From assembly GCA_032718475.1 (NCBI GenBank), contig JAUCBJ010002684.1, positions 1 to 24,724 on the forward strand: a stretch of DNA of 24,724 nt, written 5' to 3'. Below are positions 1 through 9,014 of the stretch, in pieces; the first letter of the stretch is position 1; every line of letters starts with the position of its first letter. The notes under the pieces are model-generated. The model had not been told where the DNA came from. It searched no databases and saw nothing but the letters and a program-made list of their open reading frames with translations. Source of the DNA: Nemertoderma westbladi (Eukaryota; Xenacoelomorpha; Nemertodermatida; Nemertodermatidae). The position numbers and the translations under genes are program-made.

Positions 1-334
1 GGTTACCGTTACTTTGTAGGATAAAATTTGGCCCTAAAAAAAAGGCCTTAACCTTGGTGGTTGGTTGGCTTTTCCGCCCAGTAAGCAGATTGATCGATTT
101 CCATGCCTGGGATGATTGCCTGCTGTCGTCAGCATCATTGATGGCATCAACCTGCCGAGTCTGATGCCGTTGATTCAGAACCGACGTTAAATTATTATAA
201 ACTTAATAAACTTAACTATATACTATACAATACATACATCATTGTGAATTGTGATATTGCTATATACAACTGCATTTCGTCAATTGTATTATAATTGTTG
301 AAACAACATCATCTGCTATTCATAATAGGGAATA
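1..334 (+). other. Region upstream of LINE ORF1, probably LINE 5' UTR
   Basis: There is no open reading frame here. The first 200 bases are mixed in composition and include a short A8 run near 37-44; the rest is strongly AT-rich. Because it lies directly before LINE ORF1 on the same strand, it is most simply the LINE 5' untranslated region and internal promoter. No boundary or target duplication is visible, so the LINE may begin inside it or outside the window. Confidence 0.4.
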
Positions 335-1258
335 ATGTCCAGTCAGAACCAACGTCGATCTAGCCTTAGTCAACGAGATTCTTGTGGTATGGCTCCCTCA
401 ACAAAACAGGGGATAAAATCCAAAAGTCCAAGATTAAAACCAAGACCTGTAGAATGGGAGACAGTGAAAGTTGAATGCACAATCTGTCTTCACACATGGA
501 CCGAGGTTGAGATTCGAAAGAAATCAGATATTATAAATGAGCCTTTCTCGTGTGGTTTCTGCTCTGCTGAACTCATCAACAAACTCCAGCAAGCACTTCA
601 GATGCTCCAAGAATCCCACTCCAGTAAGTCTGATGTGCTCTACACGGAAATTCAGAATGCAGCAGATAGTGCATCTGCCGAAAGCAAAGATATATCCTCA
701 GATGTGTCTTCCTTGCGGATTGAATTAGAGTCTCGGATTGATGAAATCGCGGCCACAACCTGCGAAGTTAAGGACAAATTAAATAATATTGAAACTGTTG
801 GAGGCGGGCTCGGTTCCGGTTGCAGTGAAAATAACTCTTGGGCTGATATTGTCAAGAAAAATGCTGACCAAATCGGCAATCTAACAAAGAAACTTGAGGG
901 TGCAGCGGCCACTACTACTAATACGCAATCCTTGGAGAGCATAGAGAAAATCATATCTGTAAATGAGCAACGCAAAAAGAATGTTATAATTCGTGGTGTA
1001 CCAGGTGATACTCAAGCTACTCCTGAAGCCCAACGTCTTTCCGATAACCAGTTCTTACAATCAACCTTACATACTTCCCTTCCTCACCATGGGATATCCC
1101 GCCTGGGGAAGAAAAGAGATGATGGAAAGCCACGTCCTCTACGACTAATATTTCAATCATCAGAAACTGCCTACAGAGTCCTGGAAATGAAATCATTCAC
1201 AGTGGAATCTGATTCAGCTACTGTGCGATATTATTTTGACAAGGACCTTCCCAGTTAA
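335..1258 (+). CDS. LINE ORF1 protein, 5' part (interrupted by transposon)
   Basis: This is the RNA-binding/chaperone ORF of a CR1/L2-like LINE. A basic N-terminus is followed by a C-x2-C...C-x2-C zinc-binding pair (Cys48, Cys51, Cys73, Cys76), a predicted coiled-coil stretch (roughly 80-150), and an RRM-like segment starting at KKNVIIRGVP (about 214-223) with SRLGKKRDDGKPRPL (about 255-269), typical of CR1/L2 ORF1 proteins. Codons 1-305 (to 1249) are native. The last two codons and the TAA come from the inserted transposon, whose first bases are CCCAGTTAA. The missing C-terminal 33 codons are at 15089-15187. The frame is open apart from this insertion, so the LINE copy was probably intact when hit. 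Confidence 0.8.
   Translation: MSSQNQRRSSLSQRDSCGMAPSTKQGIKSKSPRLKPRPVEWETVKVECTICLHTWTEVEIRKKSDIINEPFSCGFCSAELINKLQQALQMLQESHSSKSDVLYTEIQNAADSASAESKDISSDVSSLRIELESRIDEIAATTCEVKDKLNNIETVGGGLGSGCSENNSWADIVKKNADQIGNLTKKLEGAAATTTNTQSLESIEKIISVNEQRKKNVIIRGVPGDTQATPEAQRLSDNQFLQSTLHTSLPHHGISRLGKKRDDGKPRPLRLIFQSSETAYRVLEMKSFTVESDSATVRYYFDKDLPS
1248..1249 (+). repeat. Left TT target-site duplication of the CACTA-like element
   Basis: TT directly precedes the element's CCCAGTT end and is repeated at 15087-15088 after the other end. A 2-bp duplication is weak alone in AT-rich DNA. Here it is supported because removing the element and one TT restores the ORF1 reading frame exactly, giving CTT followed by TCG AGG. 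EnSpm/CACTA elements are known for 2-3 bp duplications. Confidence 0.7.
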
Positions 1259-1284
1259 ACATGAATATATGTTTCATATGTGGT
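1250..1284 (+). repeat. Left terminal inverted repeat of CACTA-like element
   Basis: It begins CCCAGTTAAACATGA, followed by TATATG/TTTCATAT sequence. It matches the reverse complement of 15052-15086 at 32 of 35 positions; the three differences are A/G transitions. Confidence 0.85.
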
Positions 1285-1620
1285 ATATATATGTTGTATG
1301 GAATAGGTGTGTCAGAAAATTAGGCTTTTATGTTCATATATGAAAAATACATGTCACGCATATGGTGATACATACACTTAAGAATGTGTGTATCACCATG
1401 TATGGTATTTATATGTTGTGCATATGTATTTTCATAAATAAATGTGTGATAATACGCATATGAAAAATATATGGCCAACATATGCGAAATAGCCATGACA
1501 TGTACAAGACCATCCATAAACTATTCAATGCGTAATTGTGTAATTCAGTTTATGGATTTTATATGTTACACACATGTTTGGCGTATGGAGACAGTATAGG
1601 CTGATACATGTACAAAATAG
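1285..1620. repeat. Left subterminal CATATG-rich repeat region
   Basis: CATATG occurs at 1275, 1359, 1421, 1457 and 1479, with further ACATGT and TATATG variants up to about 1620. An inverted pair, GGTGATACATAC (from 1364) and GTGTGTATCACC (1386-1397), can form a hairpin. Dense subterminal motifs are the transposase-binding sites in CACTA/EnSpm elements, and the other end (14920-15051) has a similar set. The assignment as binding sites is inferred. Confidence 0.6.
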
Positions 1621-1893
1621 AAGAGCGATAGGGGCATGCGGAATTTGTTGTTGCCATCACTCAGCTTTTTGAGTTAAAGACATGGAATGAAATATATTTT
1701 GATCAGTTTGTATAATATAAAACCTCGATGAAGCTATATTTTTTGGGTATTTTTTTTAAGTACCGGCTATTTAACCATTCTGTATAATGTATAATCTGCC
1801 CAGTTGCATGGACTTTAGTGAAGTAACCGTAGCCGATCGTTCAATTATAAAAGTATAAAAGTAATATTATTATTAATAAAAGCCATTTCCTAG

Positions 1894-2197
1894 CCTGCTC
1901 CTGTCCTGTGAATAACCTCGCCCTGTAGCTTTGCTGCTTTTTAGCTATGTAGCTAGTGAATCGTAATATTAACCCAAATAATATTTAAAATTTATAGTAA
2001 TATTTACCCATAATGCATTGCGCATCACGTTTATTGTATTTGAGCACTGGCTACCGGCCACATACCTTATTATTTACTAACCTGCTCCTGTTACCTTTCT
2101 TTATATAACCACGCAGTGTACCTTGCTGCTTAGCTAGTGAATCGTCAGTGAATCGCATATTATCTTATGTTTTACCCATAATGCATTGCACAACCCG
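1894..2197 (+). repeat. Diverged tandem duplication, two copies of about 120-135 bp
   Basis: Copy 1 (1894-2029) and copy 2 (2081-2197) both start with CCTGCTCCTG, continue through a TTGCTGC...TAGCTAGTGAATCGT segment and end with TTTACCCATAATGCATTGC (2003-2021 and 2171-2189). Copy 2 lacks part of the AT-rich middle. Confidence 0.65.
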
Positions 2198-2814
2198 CCT
2201 TTCATAGGCCACTCATTACTGTTCTGTGCTGCAGTGTGCAATCAGGCAGTGTGTGACTTGCATACTTGTTGCTTTGTTGCCATACCCTGATGCTGATACC
2301 TGCATAGGCTGCTGGTACCGTACAATGAACACCTACACCATGCACCATGCAGCCATGTACTGTAACTGAAAACTGTACCGTACACCTTCTGACCTTTCTC
2401 TGTTTCTGCCTTTTCCTTTCGCATTTGCAGTGCTGTACACTGTCAGACTGTACCGTACAGCCGAACCTCTGTGCTGTACCTGGTACCTGAAATATACCAG
2501 TATACAGCTGTACAGTACTGGGTGTATTGCAGTACTACTGCAGTAATAACAGAATTAGGCAAACCGCAGACTGCTGGACTGCCAGACTGCAGGCAGGCTG
2601 GCGCTGGACAGGCTGTCCTGTATGGTTATTGGTTATGTCTGTATGTTGCCGGCTGGAAAAATCCTAGGTTTTTTTAAAGAAACAAATACAGAAATACCGT
2701 ACCGCACCGGTCAGCCGGTAGGCCTACTGGTCTGCCGGTAGGCCTAGGCAGTAGGTTTAGGTTTTATACAGGTTTTTAAAAAAACATTTAGAAAAATTTA
2801 GATTTAGTAAAAAA

Positions 2815-2920
2815 TGTCAATATTGACATGTCCATGTCAATTTTGATATGCCCCATCCTGGAGAAATTAGCTCTACATGTCAATATTGACACAAGCAGAG
2901 CAGACATGTCAATGTTGACA
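2815..2920. promoter_or_regulatory. Four palindromic TGTCAATATTGACA boxes
   Basis: Exact copies lie at 2815-2828 and 2878-2891, and near copies at 2835-2848 (TGTCAATTTTGATA) and 2907-2920 (TGTCAATGTTGACA). A 14-bp perfect dyad repeated within 106 bp looks like a dimeric protein-binding site. Before the foldback insertion the boxes would have lain roughly 190-290 bp upstream of the transposase ATG. Their role in controlling the transposase is inferred. Confidence 0.45.
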
Positions 2921-2979
2921 AAGTGCCCGACAGTTAATTTACCGATGTAGGCAGTAGGCCCTACCGGTACATAATTACT

Positions 2980-2988
2980 GAATTATTG
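2980..2988 (+). repeat. Left 9-bp target-site duplication, GAATTATTG
   Basis: GAATTATTG directly precedes the foldback element's CGGTCCGACGAA end and is repeated exactly at 9006-9014, directly after the TTCGTCGGACCC end. Confidence 0.9.
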
Positions 2989-3165
2989 CGGTCCGACGAA
3001 TCTGTACAAAAAAAGTACAAAAAAATACAAAATAGTACAATACCGGTATAATAGTACAAAAGAGTACAATAAAGTGCAAAAATAGTACAAAAGAGTGCAA
3101 AAATAGTAGGCCTACAAAAGAGTACAAACGAGTGAGAAACGCATACAAAACGGGTCCTACGAATT

Positions 3166-3436
3166 ACCGCAAAAGACCGCAAAAGACCAAAAAAGACCGC
3201 AAAAGACCGCAAAAGACCACAAAAGACCGCAAAAAACCACAAAAGACCGCAAAAAACCACAAAAGACAGTAAAAGACTGCAAAAGACCGTAAAAGACTGC
3301 AAAAGACCACAAAATAACAGAAAAGGCATGGATATACTGCAAGACAAATTACCGCAAAAGACCGCAAAAGACCACAAAAGACAGCAAAAGACCGCAAAAG
3401 ACAGCAAAAGAATGCAAAAGACCACAAAAGAGCACC
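3166..3436. repeat. Decamer array (AAAAGACCGC-type), left arm
   Basis: About 25 head-to-tail copies of a 10-bp unit, AAAAGACCGC, with CGC/CAC/TGC and AGCA variants, are interrupted once by a spacer around 3312-3350. All minus-strand frames translate into repetitive FAVFCGLLRS-like peptides, which are artefacts of the repeat rather than proteins. The same array, inverted, is at 7966-8226. Confidence 0.85.
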
Positions 3437-4221
3437 AAGAAGTGAAAATTTTGTATTAGCGAGTGTCAGGCGCAGTCAGGCAGTCAGGTCAATGTATAGA
3501 AGTTTTGTAGATCTACATTATGAATCAGACTGTCTGATCTGAAATTATTATACAGTAGGCCCTACATTGTCATAATGTATTAATTAGATTTTGATACAGT
3601 TCAACATTTATTTCACAACTTTATTATTGTTTTAGGTTTGCTGGATGGAAATGTGGGAAGGTGGATGGGAATGTGAATGTGGGAATCAATAAACGCTGTT
3701 GTTACCTACCAATTTAAGGAAAGGAACAGGTTACAGCGGCAGCATTCTAACCAAAACAATAAACTATGTTGTTAACGGCACCAACCACAGTACAAATTGA
3801 GGTAAAGTAGCAGAGGATCGGACAGCCACAGCACAATGATCGGTGAACAAAACAAGCCCAAAACAAACAAGCCAATAAAAACAAAGAAGACAATGAGAGA
3901 GATGGCAAAAAACAAAATATTGTAGTTAAAAAGTACTGTAAAAGTTTAGTATGGTATGGTCAATGGTCATTATGTGATTACGGGTCTGCCTAAACACCCA
4001 ACTACACCCAACTTTAACCTAACTGCATCCAACTTACACCAAACTATACTGTATGGCACCCAACTTCCACAAATTATAATATGTACAGTAACAAACTCTG
4101 AACTTCTATGAGGAATTGCTGAGATATGAGCTTTTTAAAAGCTTCATGTACTGTATTTTGCACCCACTGCTGAGCAATTTATGAAAATACTGTAACAAAC
4201 TAACGTTTATATTTATTGCAG

Positions 4222-4460
4222 GTTGGTTCTAGAATAATTGATAAATTTAACAATAAATGTACAAAGGAGAGATACAGACTATTGGCGAACGACCAACAGA
4301 TGCCGACATATACCACGCACCGAAACTCCAAACTAATGAAGCACAGTACAAACTAAACTGGCGCTGTGTTAATGTAAAAGGTATTGATACACAGGAGGGT
4401 CACAGCCTTAACGACGAAATCTCATTGGAAGCTTCTGTTATGGGAATGGCAATGCTATAA
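4222..4460 (+). other. Exon-like block shared by both foldback arms
   Basis: An acceptor-like TTTATTGCAG (ending at 4221) is followed by a block also present inverted at about 6890-7137. In corresponding frames both arms keep GID-x-QEGH-x2-NDE (near 4381-4425 here). The frames around this core are broken differently in the two arms, and I do not recognise the peptide. It may be a remnant of a captured or ancestral gene. Confidence 0.35.
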
Positions 4461-4573
4461 TTCGTTCAAAATTAATAGACATAATATTCAATATTATACA
4501 GTATGTTTAATGCAATTATAATTATGTAATTATCCTTTATGTATCATGATACAGTAACCCTTTTAAATAACGT

Positions 4574-4658
4574 CCTATTGGATCCTATTAGGATCCTAAT
4601 AGGATCCTATTAGGCTCCTAATATGATCATATTAGGCTCCTAATAGGATCCTATTAGG
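4574..4658. repeat. Tandem array of GATC-centred palindromes
   Basis: CCTAATAGGATCCTATTAGG, a perfect 20-bp palindrome, occurs at 4595-4614 and 4639-4658. The perfect variant CCTAATATGATCATATTAGG lies between them at 4617-4636, and a related imperfect unit is at 4574-4592. Start-to-start spacing is 21, 22 and 22 bp. The whole block can fold into serial hairpins or one long one. Confidence 0.85.
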
Positions 4659-5249
4659 TTCATAATAGGAATATAATAACCTTTAGGAAATCACTTGGAA
4701 TTTGCCTAATGCAAGTCTACCTAGAGCGGCTAAATATCAAAGCTTAGAAATGCCTGTCAATCAACCTCCCGGAATAGCTGAAAGTAGTAAAGAGAGCCGC
4801 TTTATCTAGTGGTTGAGTTGTATTTCCCTTCCCCTGACTTATCTTACAACAACAATACTCCATAGGCATAGGCTAATGTTAAATATGCGAAGAACACACT
4901 GGCTTTAACACAACATCTGGACACATTAACATACATGACACATGATAAATTCATTATTTGAATGTTATACAAATTTAGTACTGTACTTTGTATTTTCTTA
5001 CCTTTAATACTGTATCAGGGAGCCCAGTATAGGGTTAACTTAAGACCCAAGAAGTCCAATATACAGCGACATACAGTATATGTAAACTAAGATATGTACA
5101 CCCATACAGGGAAACACAAAGTGCTTGAATATTTGAATTTGTAGTGCCTGAATTTATGTCTCTATAATTAAAAAAAATTACTTGTTTTTAGGCCAATGTG
5201 AACTTTCCCAGAGTGCCCAGGAAAGTCGAAATAAAATACGTCAACCTTT

Positions 5250-5880
5250 GTTTAAAGAGGTGGGTAGGTGGCTCGGTCAGTGGGATGGTAGGAAGGTGGA
5301 TGGGAAGATGGGAATGTAGGAAGGTGGATGGGAATGTGGGAATGTAGGAAGATGGGAATGTAGGGAGATCGGAATGTGGGAAGATGGGAATGACGTTATT
5401 TTTACCTACCAATAGAGGGAAAGGAGCAGGTTACAGAGGCGGGCTTTTCTAACCAAAACAATAAACGATATTTTTACCAATTGAGGGATAGGAGCAGGTT
5501 ACAGAGGCGGGCTTTTCTAACCAAAACAATAAACGATATTGTTACCAATTGAGGGATAGGAGCAGGTTACAGAGGCGGGCTTTTCTAACCAAAACAATAA
5601 ACGATATTGTTACCAATTGAGGGAAAGGAGCAGATTACAGAGGCGGGCTTTTGTAAACTGACGGAGATTAAATTTTGCTTTATTTTTACTAATTGCAATT
5701 GTGCGCTAAGTCTCGCCATGACTGCGTGACTCATCCCACAGAACATCCAGCTCTCCACACAACTATCACCCAACTACTCTCAACTTTGACTCACTTTCAC
5801 CCAACTACGCTCCACTTCCACCCAACTACATTCAACTTTCATCCAACTACACTTAACTTTCACCACTTTCTCGCACCCTA
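5250..5880 (+). repeat. Third, internal copy of an arm module with minisatellites
   Basis: The order GGAAGGTGGATGGGAATG repeats (about 5280-5395), ACCAAT...GGAGCAGGTTACAGAGGCGGG units (5401-5655) and ACCCAACTAC-rich sequence (about 5760-5870) repeats the order of the left arm at about 3650-4070. Two sections have expanded into tandem arrays, and a stretch around 5690-5750 is not shared. The element therefore carries three copies of this module. Confidence 0.6.
5401..5655 (+). repeat. 68-bp tandem repeat, about 3.7 copies
   Basis: The landmark ATAAACGAT recurs at 5461, 5529 and 5597, exactly 68 bp apart, and the unit includes GGAGCAGGTTACAGAGGCGG. The copies are nearly identical. A single diverged version lies in each arm near 3705-3775 and in the inverse orientation near 7630-7700. 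Confidence 0.85.
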
Positions 5881-7965
5881 TGTCAGAATTTTTCAAAATA
5901 AAAAATTATAAAGCAAATTATAAAGTTGCCAAAAACCATACAAATTCTAATATACATCGCTTTTTTGGATGTGGAGTTGTGTAGGCCATACAGTACAATA
6001 TATCTAATGTTTAGTTCAGAGGCATAACAGGTATTTTTCGTTCTGGAACTGAAATTTGGTGATACACGTAATTTTTAAAATTTCGTGACCATGGTTTTCT
6101 GCGATTGTGGGTCGAGCCACGCAGTAAAGGCGAGCCTTAACGCACAATGATAATTAGTAAATAAGGCAAAATTTCATGTATGTGCGTCCGTCTTTCTGTC
6201 TGTCCATCTGTCTTTAATGAAAAATACATTCGTAAATAACTTTTGAAGATTTTAACCATTTTCAACAAAATTTTGTATGGGCGTACTGGAGAAAAAGTTC
6301 CAATATTTTAGAAAGTTACGGGCAAATACCTCTCGAACTTTTGGAATATTGGCATATCCTACTGTACATATACTGTATGTACTACAGACCACAGGCCGCG
6401 TCTATATGATTACATTGATCAACGTACGCAATTCTCTACCTTAGTGTGATGAATTATTAGTTCCACTAAGATCTGTACTGTATAACGATCTTATCGATTC
6501 TCGTAAAGATCTTGTCCATTCTGGCATTGCCTGTATGTGAATCATAATAATAATGATAATAATAAGAAAGAATAAGAAGTAATGATATTAAGAAGTGAAT
6601 CATAAGTTCTTTGCAGAATTTATCTTGATATGTACAGATCTTACCAGATCCCATTTTAGTTTATCAAAAATGTAAAAAGTTATAAAATTATTTCTGTTGT
6701 TTTGTTATAAATTATTATTAATTAATATAAAGGCCATGATTTTTAAAATAAAGCTGCTTAGTTTTTTTCTTGTATTCTATGATACATAAAGGATAATTAC
6801 ATTATTATAATTGCATTAAACATACAGTACTGTATAATATAGAAATTATGTCCATTAAATTTGTACTTATTATAAACATTGTCATTCCTTACAACAAAAG
6901 TTTCCAATGCGATTTCGTCGTTAACAGTGTGACCCTCCTGTATATCAATACCGTTTTCATTTCCACCGCAATCCCACAGCGCCAGTTTAGTTTGTACATG
7001 TAGCTTCATTAGGTTGGGATTTTGGTGAGTGGTATATGTACTGTAGACATCTGTAGGTATCTGGATCGTTCGCCAATAGTCTCGGTCTCTCCTTTGTATA
7101 TTTATTGTTAAATTCATCAATTATTCTAGAACCAACCTGCAATAAATATAAACGTTAGTTTGTTACAGTATTTTCATAAATTGCTCAGCAGTGGGTGCAA
7201 AATACAGTACATGAAGCTTTTAAAAAGCTCATATCTCAGCAACTCCTCAAAGAAGTTCAGAGTTTGTTACTGTACATTATTATAATTTGTGGAAGTTGGG
7301 TGCTATACAGTATAGTTTGGTGTAAGTTGGATACAGTTGGGTGTAGTTGGGTGAAAGTTGTGTAGTTGGGTGGAAGTGGGGTGCAGTTGCTGAGTTGGGT
7401 GAAAGTTGGGTGTTTGGCAGACCCGCAATCACATAATGACCATTGCAGCATTGACCATACCATACCGAACTTATACAGTACTTTTTAACTACAATATTTT
7501 GTATTTTGCCATCTCGCTCATTGTCTTCTTTGTTTTTATTGGCTTGTTTGTTTTGGGCTTGTTTTGTTCACCGATCATTGTGCTGTGGCTGTCCGATCCT
7601 CTAATTTGTACTGTGGTTGGTACCGTTAACTACATAGTTTATTGTTTTGGTTAGAATGCTGCCGCTGTAACCTGCTCCTTTCCTTAAATTGGTAGGTAAC
7701 AACAGCGTTTATTGATTCCCACATTCACATTCCCATCCACCTTCCCACATTTCCATCCAGCAAACCTAAAACAATAATAAGTTGTGAAATAATTGTTGAA
7801 CTGTATCAAAATCTAATTAATACATTATGACAATGTACTGTATAATAATTTCAGATCAGACAGTCTAATTCATAATGTAGGTCTACAAAACTTCTATACA
7901 TTGACCTGACTGCCTGACTGCGCCTGACACTCGCTAATACTAAATTTTCACTTCTTGGTGCTCTT

Positions 7966-8226
7966 TTGTGGTCTTTTGCAGTATTTTGCTGTCTTTTGCG
8001 GTCTTTTGCTGTCTTTTGTGGTCTTTTGCGGTCTTTTGCGGTAATTCGTCTTGCAGTATATCCATGCCTTCTCTGTTCTTTTGTGGTCTTTTGCAGTCTT
8101 TTGCGGTCTTTTGTGGTTTTTTGCGGTTTTTTGCGGTCTTTTATGGTCTTTTGCGGTATTTTGTGGTATTTTGCGGTCTTTTGTGGTCTTTTGCGGTCTT
8201 TTTTGGTCTTTTGCGGTAATTCGTAG
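7966..8226. repeat. Decamer array, right arm
   Basis: This is the inverted counterpart of 3166-3436: head-to-tail TTTTGCGGTC-type decamers with one interruption near 8046-8070. All three forward frames stay open and encode repetitive Phe/Leu/Cys-rich peptides, as expected for a low-complexity repeat without stop codons. Confidence 0.85.
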
Positions 8227-8230
8227 GACC

Positions 8231-8854
8231 GTACAAAACGTGTATACCAGCAGACCAGTGTAGTACCGGTATACACTACACTACACTTTTATACAAATAT
8301 AATTAATTGTAAGCAAATGCAATGGCACCGAAATATGCGCCGCTACAGCTGTACAGTGTCAATCACCAGTGGCCTTGGTTCTGTGGTCAGTATGAAATGA
8401 TTGACATAACTTTGATTCATGTCGATTTTGACAGGCATACAAGTAGAAATAGGCTCTACAGTTCGTATAATACAATACAGCAATATAATGCAATACATAC
8501 TATGCATGCACTATGCAGTGGGTAGATGAAACTCCTATACCGGTAACTGAGATTCAAAATTTAGGTCATAGTCTTAAAGTAGCCCATATACTGAAGGATA
8601 GACTGTATGCTACATTATGTGTAGGCTATGTGTGTATGCCTTTATCTGCAACTTTATTTCTCCCTCTGCAATTTTGCGGGCTTGGGACCGTTTTTTGTGT
8701 TTTTTGAACACAAAAAGCTGCATTAAAACACAGCTAGATCATCCCCCGCTCAATGCATGGCTCGCCCCACAATCAGACAATGCGTTGTTTTATTTTGCAC
8801 ATCATGTGCGCCCCCCTAAACGATTTGAACTACACTTGGATACACGTTTTGCAA
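8231..8854. mobile_element. Segment of about 0.6 kb with inverted ends inside the right arm
   Basis: The left arm reads continuously where the right arm has this extra block. Its ends are inverted repeats, GTACAAAACGTGTATACC (8231-8248) against GGATACACGTTTTGCAA (8838-8854). Homology continues a few bases inward as AGTGTAG after an 8-bp indel. No transposase and no convincing gene is visible inside. It could be a small MITE-like insertion, or a local rearrangement that duplicated and inverted arm sequence. Confidence 0.45.
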
Positions 8855-9005
8855 GCGTTTCTCAATCGTTTGTACTCTTTTGTACTATTTTTGCACTCTT
8901 TTGTAATACTGTACTAGTTTTGCACTTTATTGTACTCTTTTGTATTCTTTTGTACCGGTACTATTTTGTATTTTTTGTACTTTTTTGTACAAATTCGTCG
9001 GACCC

Positions 9006-9014
9006 GAATTATTG
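9006..9014 (+). repeat. Right 9-bp target-site duplication, GAATTATTG
   Basis: This is an exact copy of 2980-2988, directly after the outer end of the right arm. Confidence 0.9.

Larger units (their letters stand above)
1621..2979. other. Gene-less 5' region of the CACTA-like element
   Basis: I see no convincing coding sequence. The stretch contains a diverged direct duplication (1894-2029 and 2081-2197), a segment enriched in CTGTAC/GTACAG and CTGCAG words (about 2220-2640), a segment rich in TACCG and TAGGCCTA (about 2690-2760), and four TGTCAATATTGACA-type palindromes (2815-2920). It probably holds the transposase promoter that now lies beyond the foldback insertion. Confidence 0.5.
2989..4550. 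repeat. Left inverted arm of foldback element
   Basis: The arm contains, in order from the end: a GTACAAAA-rich segment (about 3000-3130), a decamer array (3166-3436), a unique segment with a GTCAGGCAGTCAGG motif (about 3470-3490), a GGAAGGTGGATGGGAATG segment, an ACCCAACT-rich segment (about 4000-4070), and an exon-like block (about 4222-4460). Each has a reverse-complement counterpart in 6778-9005. No functional gene is evident. Confidence 0.88.
4551..6777. other. Central region of foldback element, no gene seen
   Basis: This 2.2-kb spacer lies between the inverted arms. It holds a tandem set of GATC-centred palindromes (4574-4658), a third copy of an arm module in left-arm orientation (about 5250-5880) with a 68-bp tandem array, and a 12-bp inverted repeat pair (6467-6478 and 6632-6643). 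I find no transposase-like reading frame on either strand. Confidence 0.6.
2989..9005. mobile_element. 6.0-kb foldback element with 9-bp TSD, Mutator/MULE-like
   Basis: The outer ends are CGGTCCGACGAA and, inverted, GGGTCCGACGAA, flanked by perfect 9-bp direct repeats. Homology between the two ends continues inward as very long inverted arms, 2989 to about 4550 and about 6778 to 9005. A 9-bp duplication with long inverted repeats is typical of the MuDR/Mutator group (including Rehavkus); hAT and P elements give 8 bp. No transposase reading frame is visible, so this is a non-autonomous copy and the superfamily call is inferred. The arms have diverged by indels and substitutions, so the insertion or its parent is not very young. 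Confidence 0.85.
6778..9005. repeat. Right inverted arm of foldback element
   Basis: This is the reverse complement of the left arm, from TAATTATCCTTTATGTATCAT sequence at its inner edge to TTCGTCGGACCC at its outer end. It is longer than the left arm mainly because of a segment of about 0.6 kb (8231-8854) that has no counterpart there. Confidence 0.85.

Noticed and set aside
2961-3427. Long minus-strand ORFs rich in Phe, Leu, Cys and Val that look like membrane proteins
   Set aside because: All frames are open because the DNA is a decamer array without stop codons. The peptides are periodic artefacts, and the same happens in the inverted copy at 7966-8226.
6467-6643. A 177-bp MITE candidate with 12-bp ends TAAGATCTGTAC/GTACAGATCTTA
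   Set aside because: The inverted pair is perfect, but flanking bases give no convincing target duplication and the interior has no further structure. It is kept only as a mention in the central region.
2989-9005. CRISPR array or other spaced direct repeats
   Set aside because: The repeats are contiguous tandem units or inverted arms, without unique spacers of constant length, and the sequence is eukaryotic.
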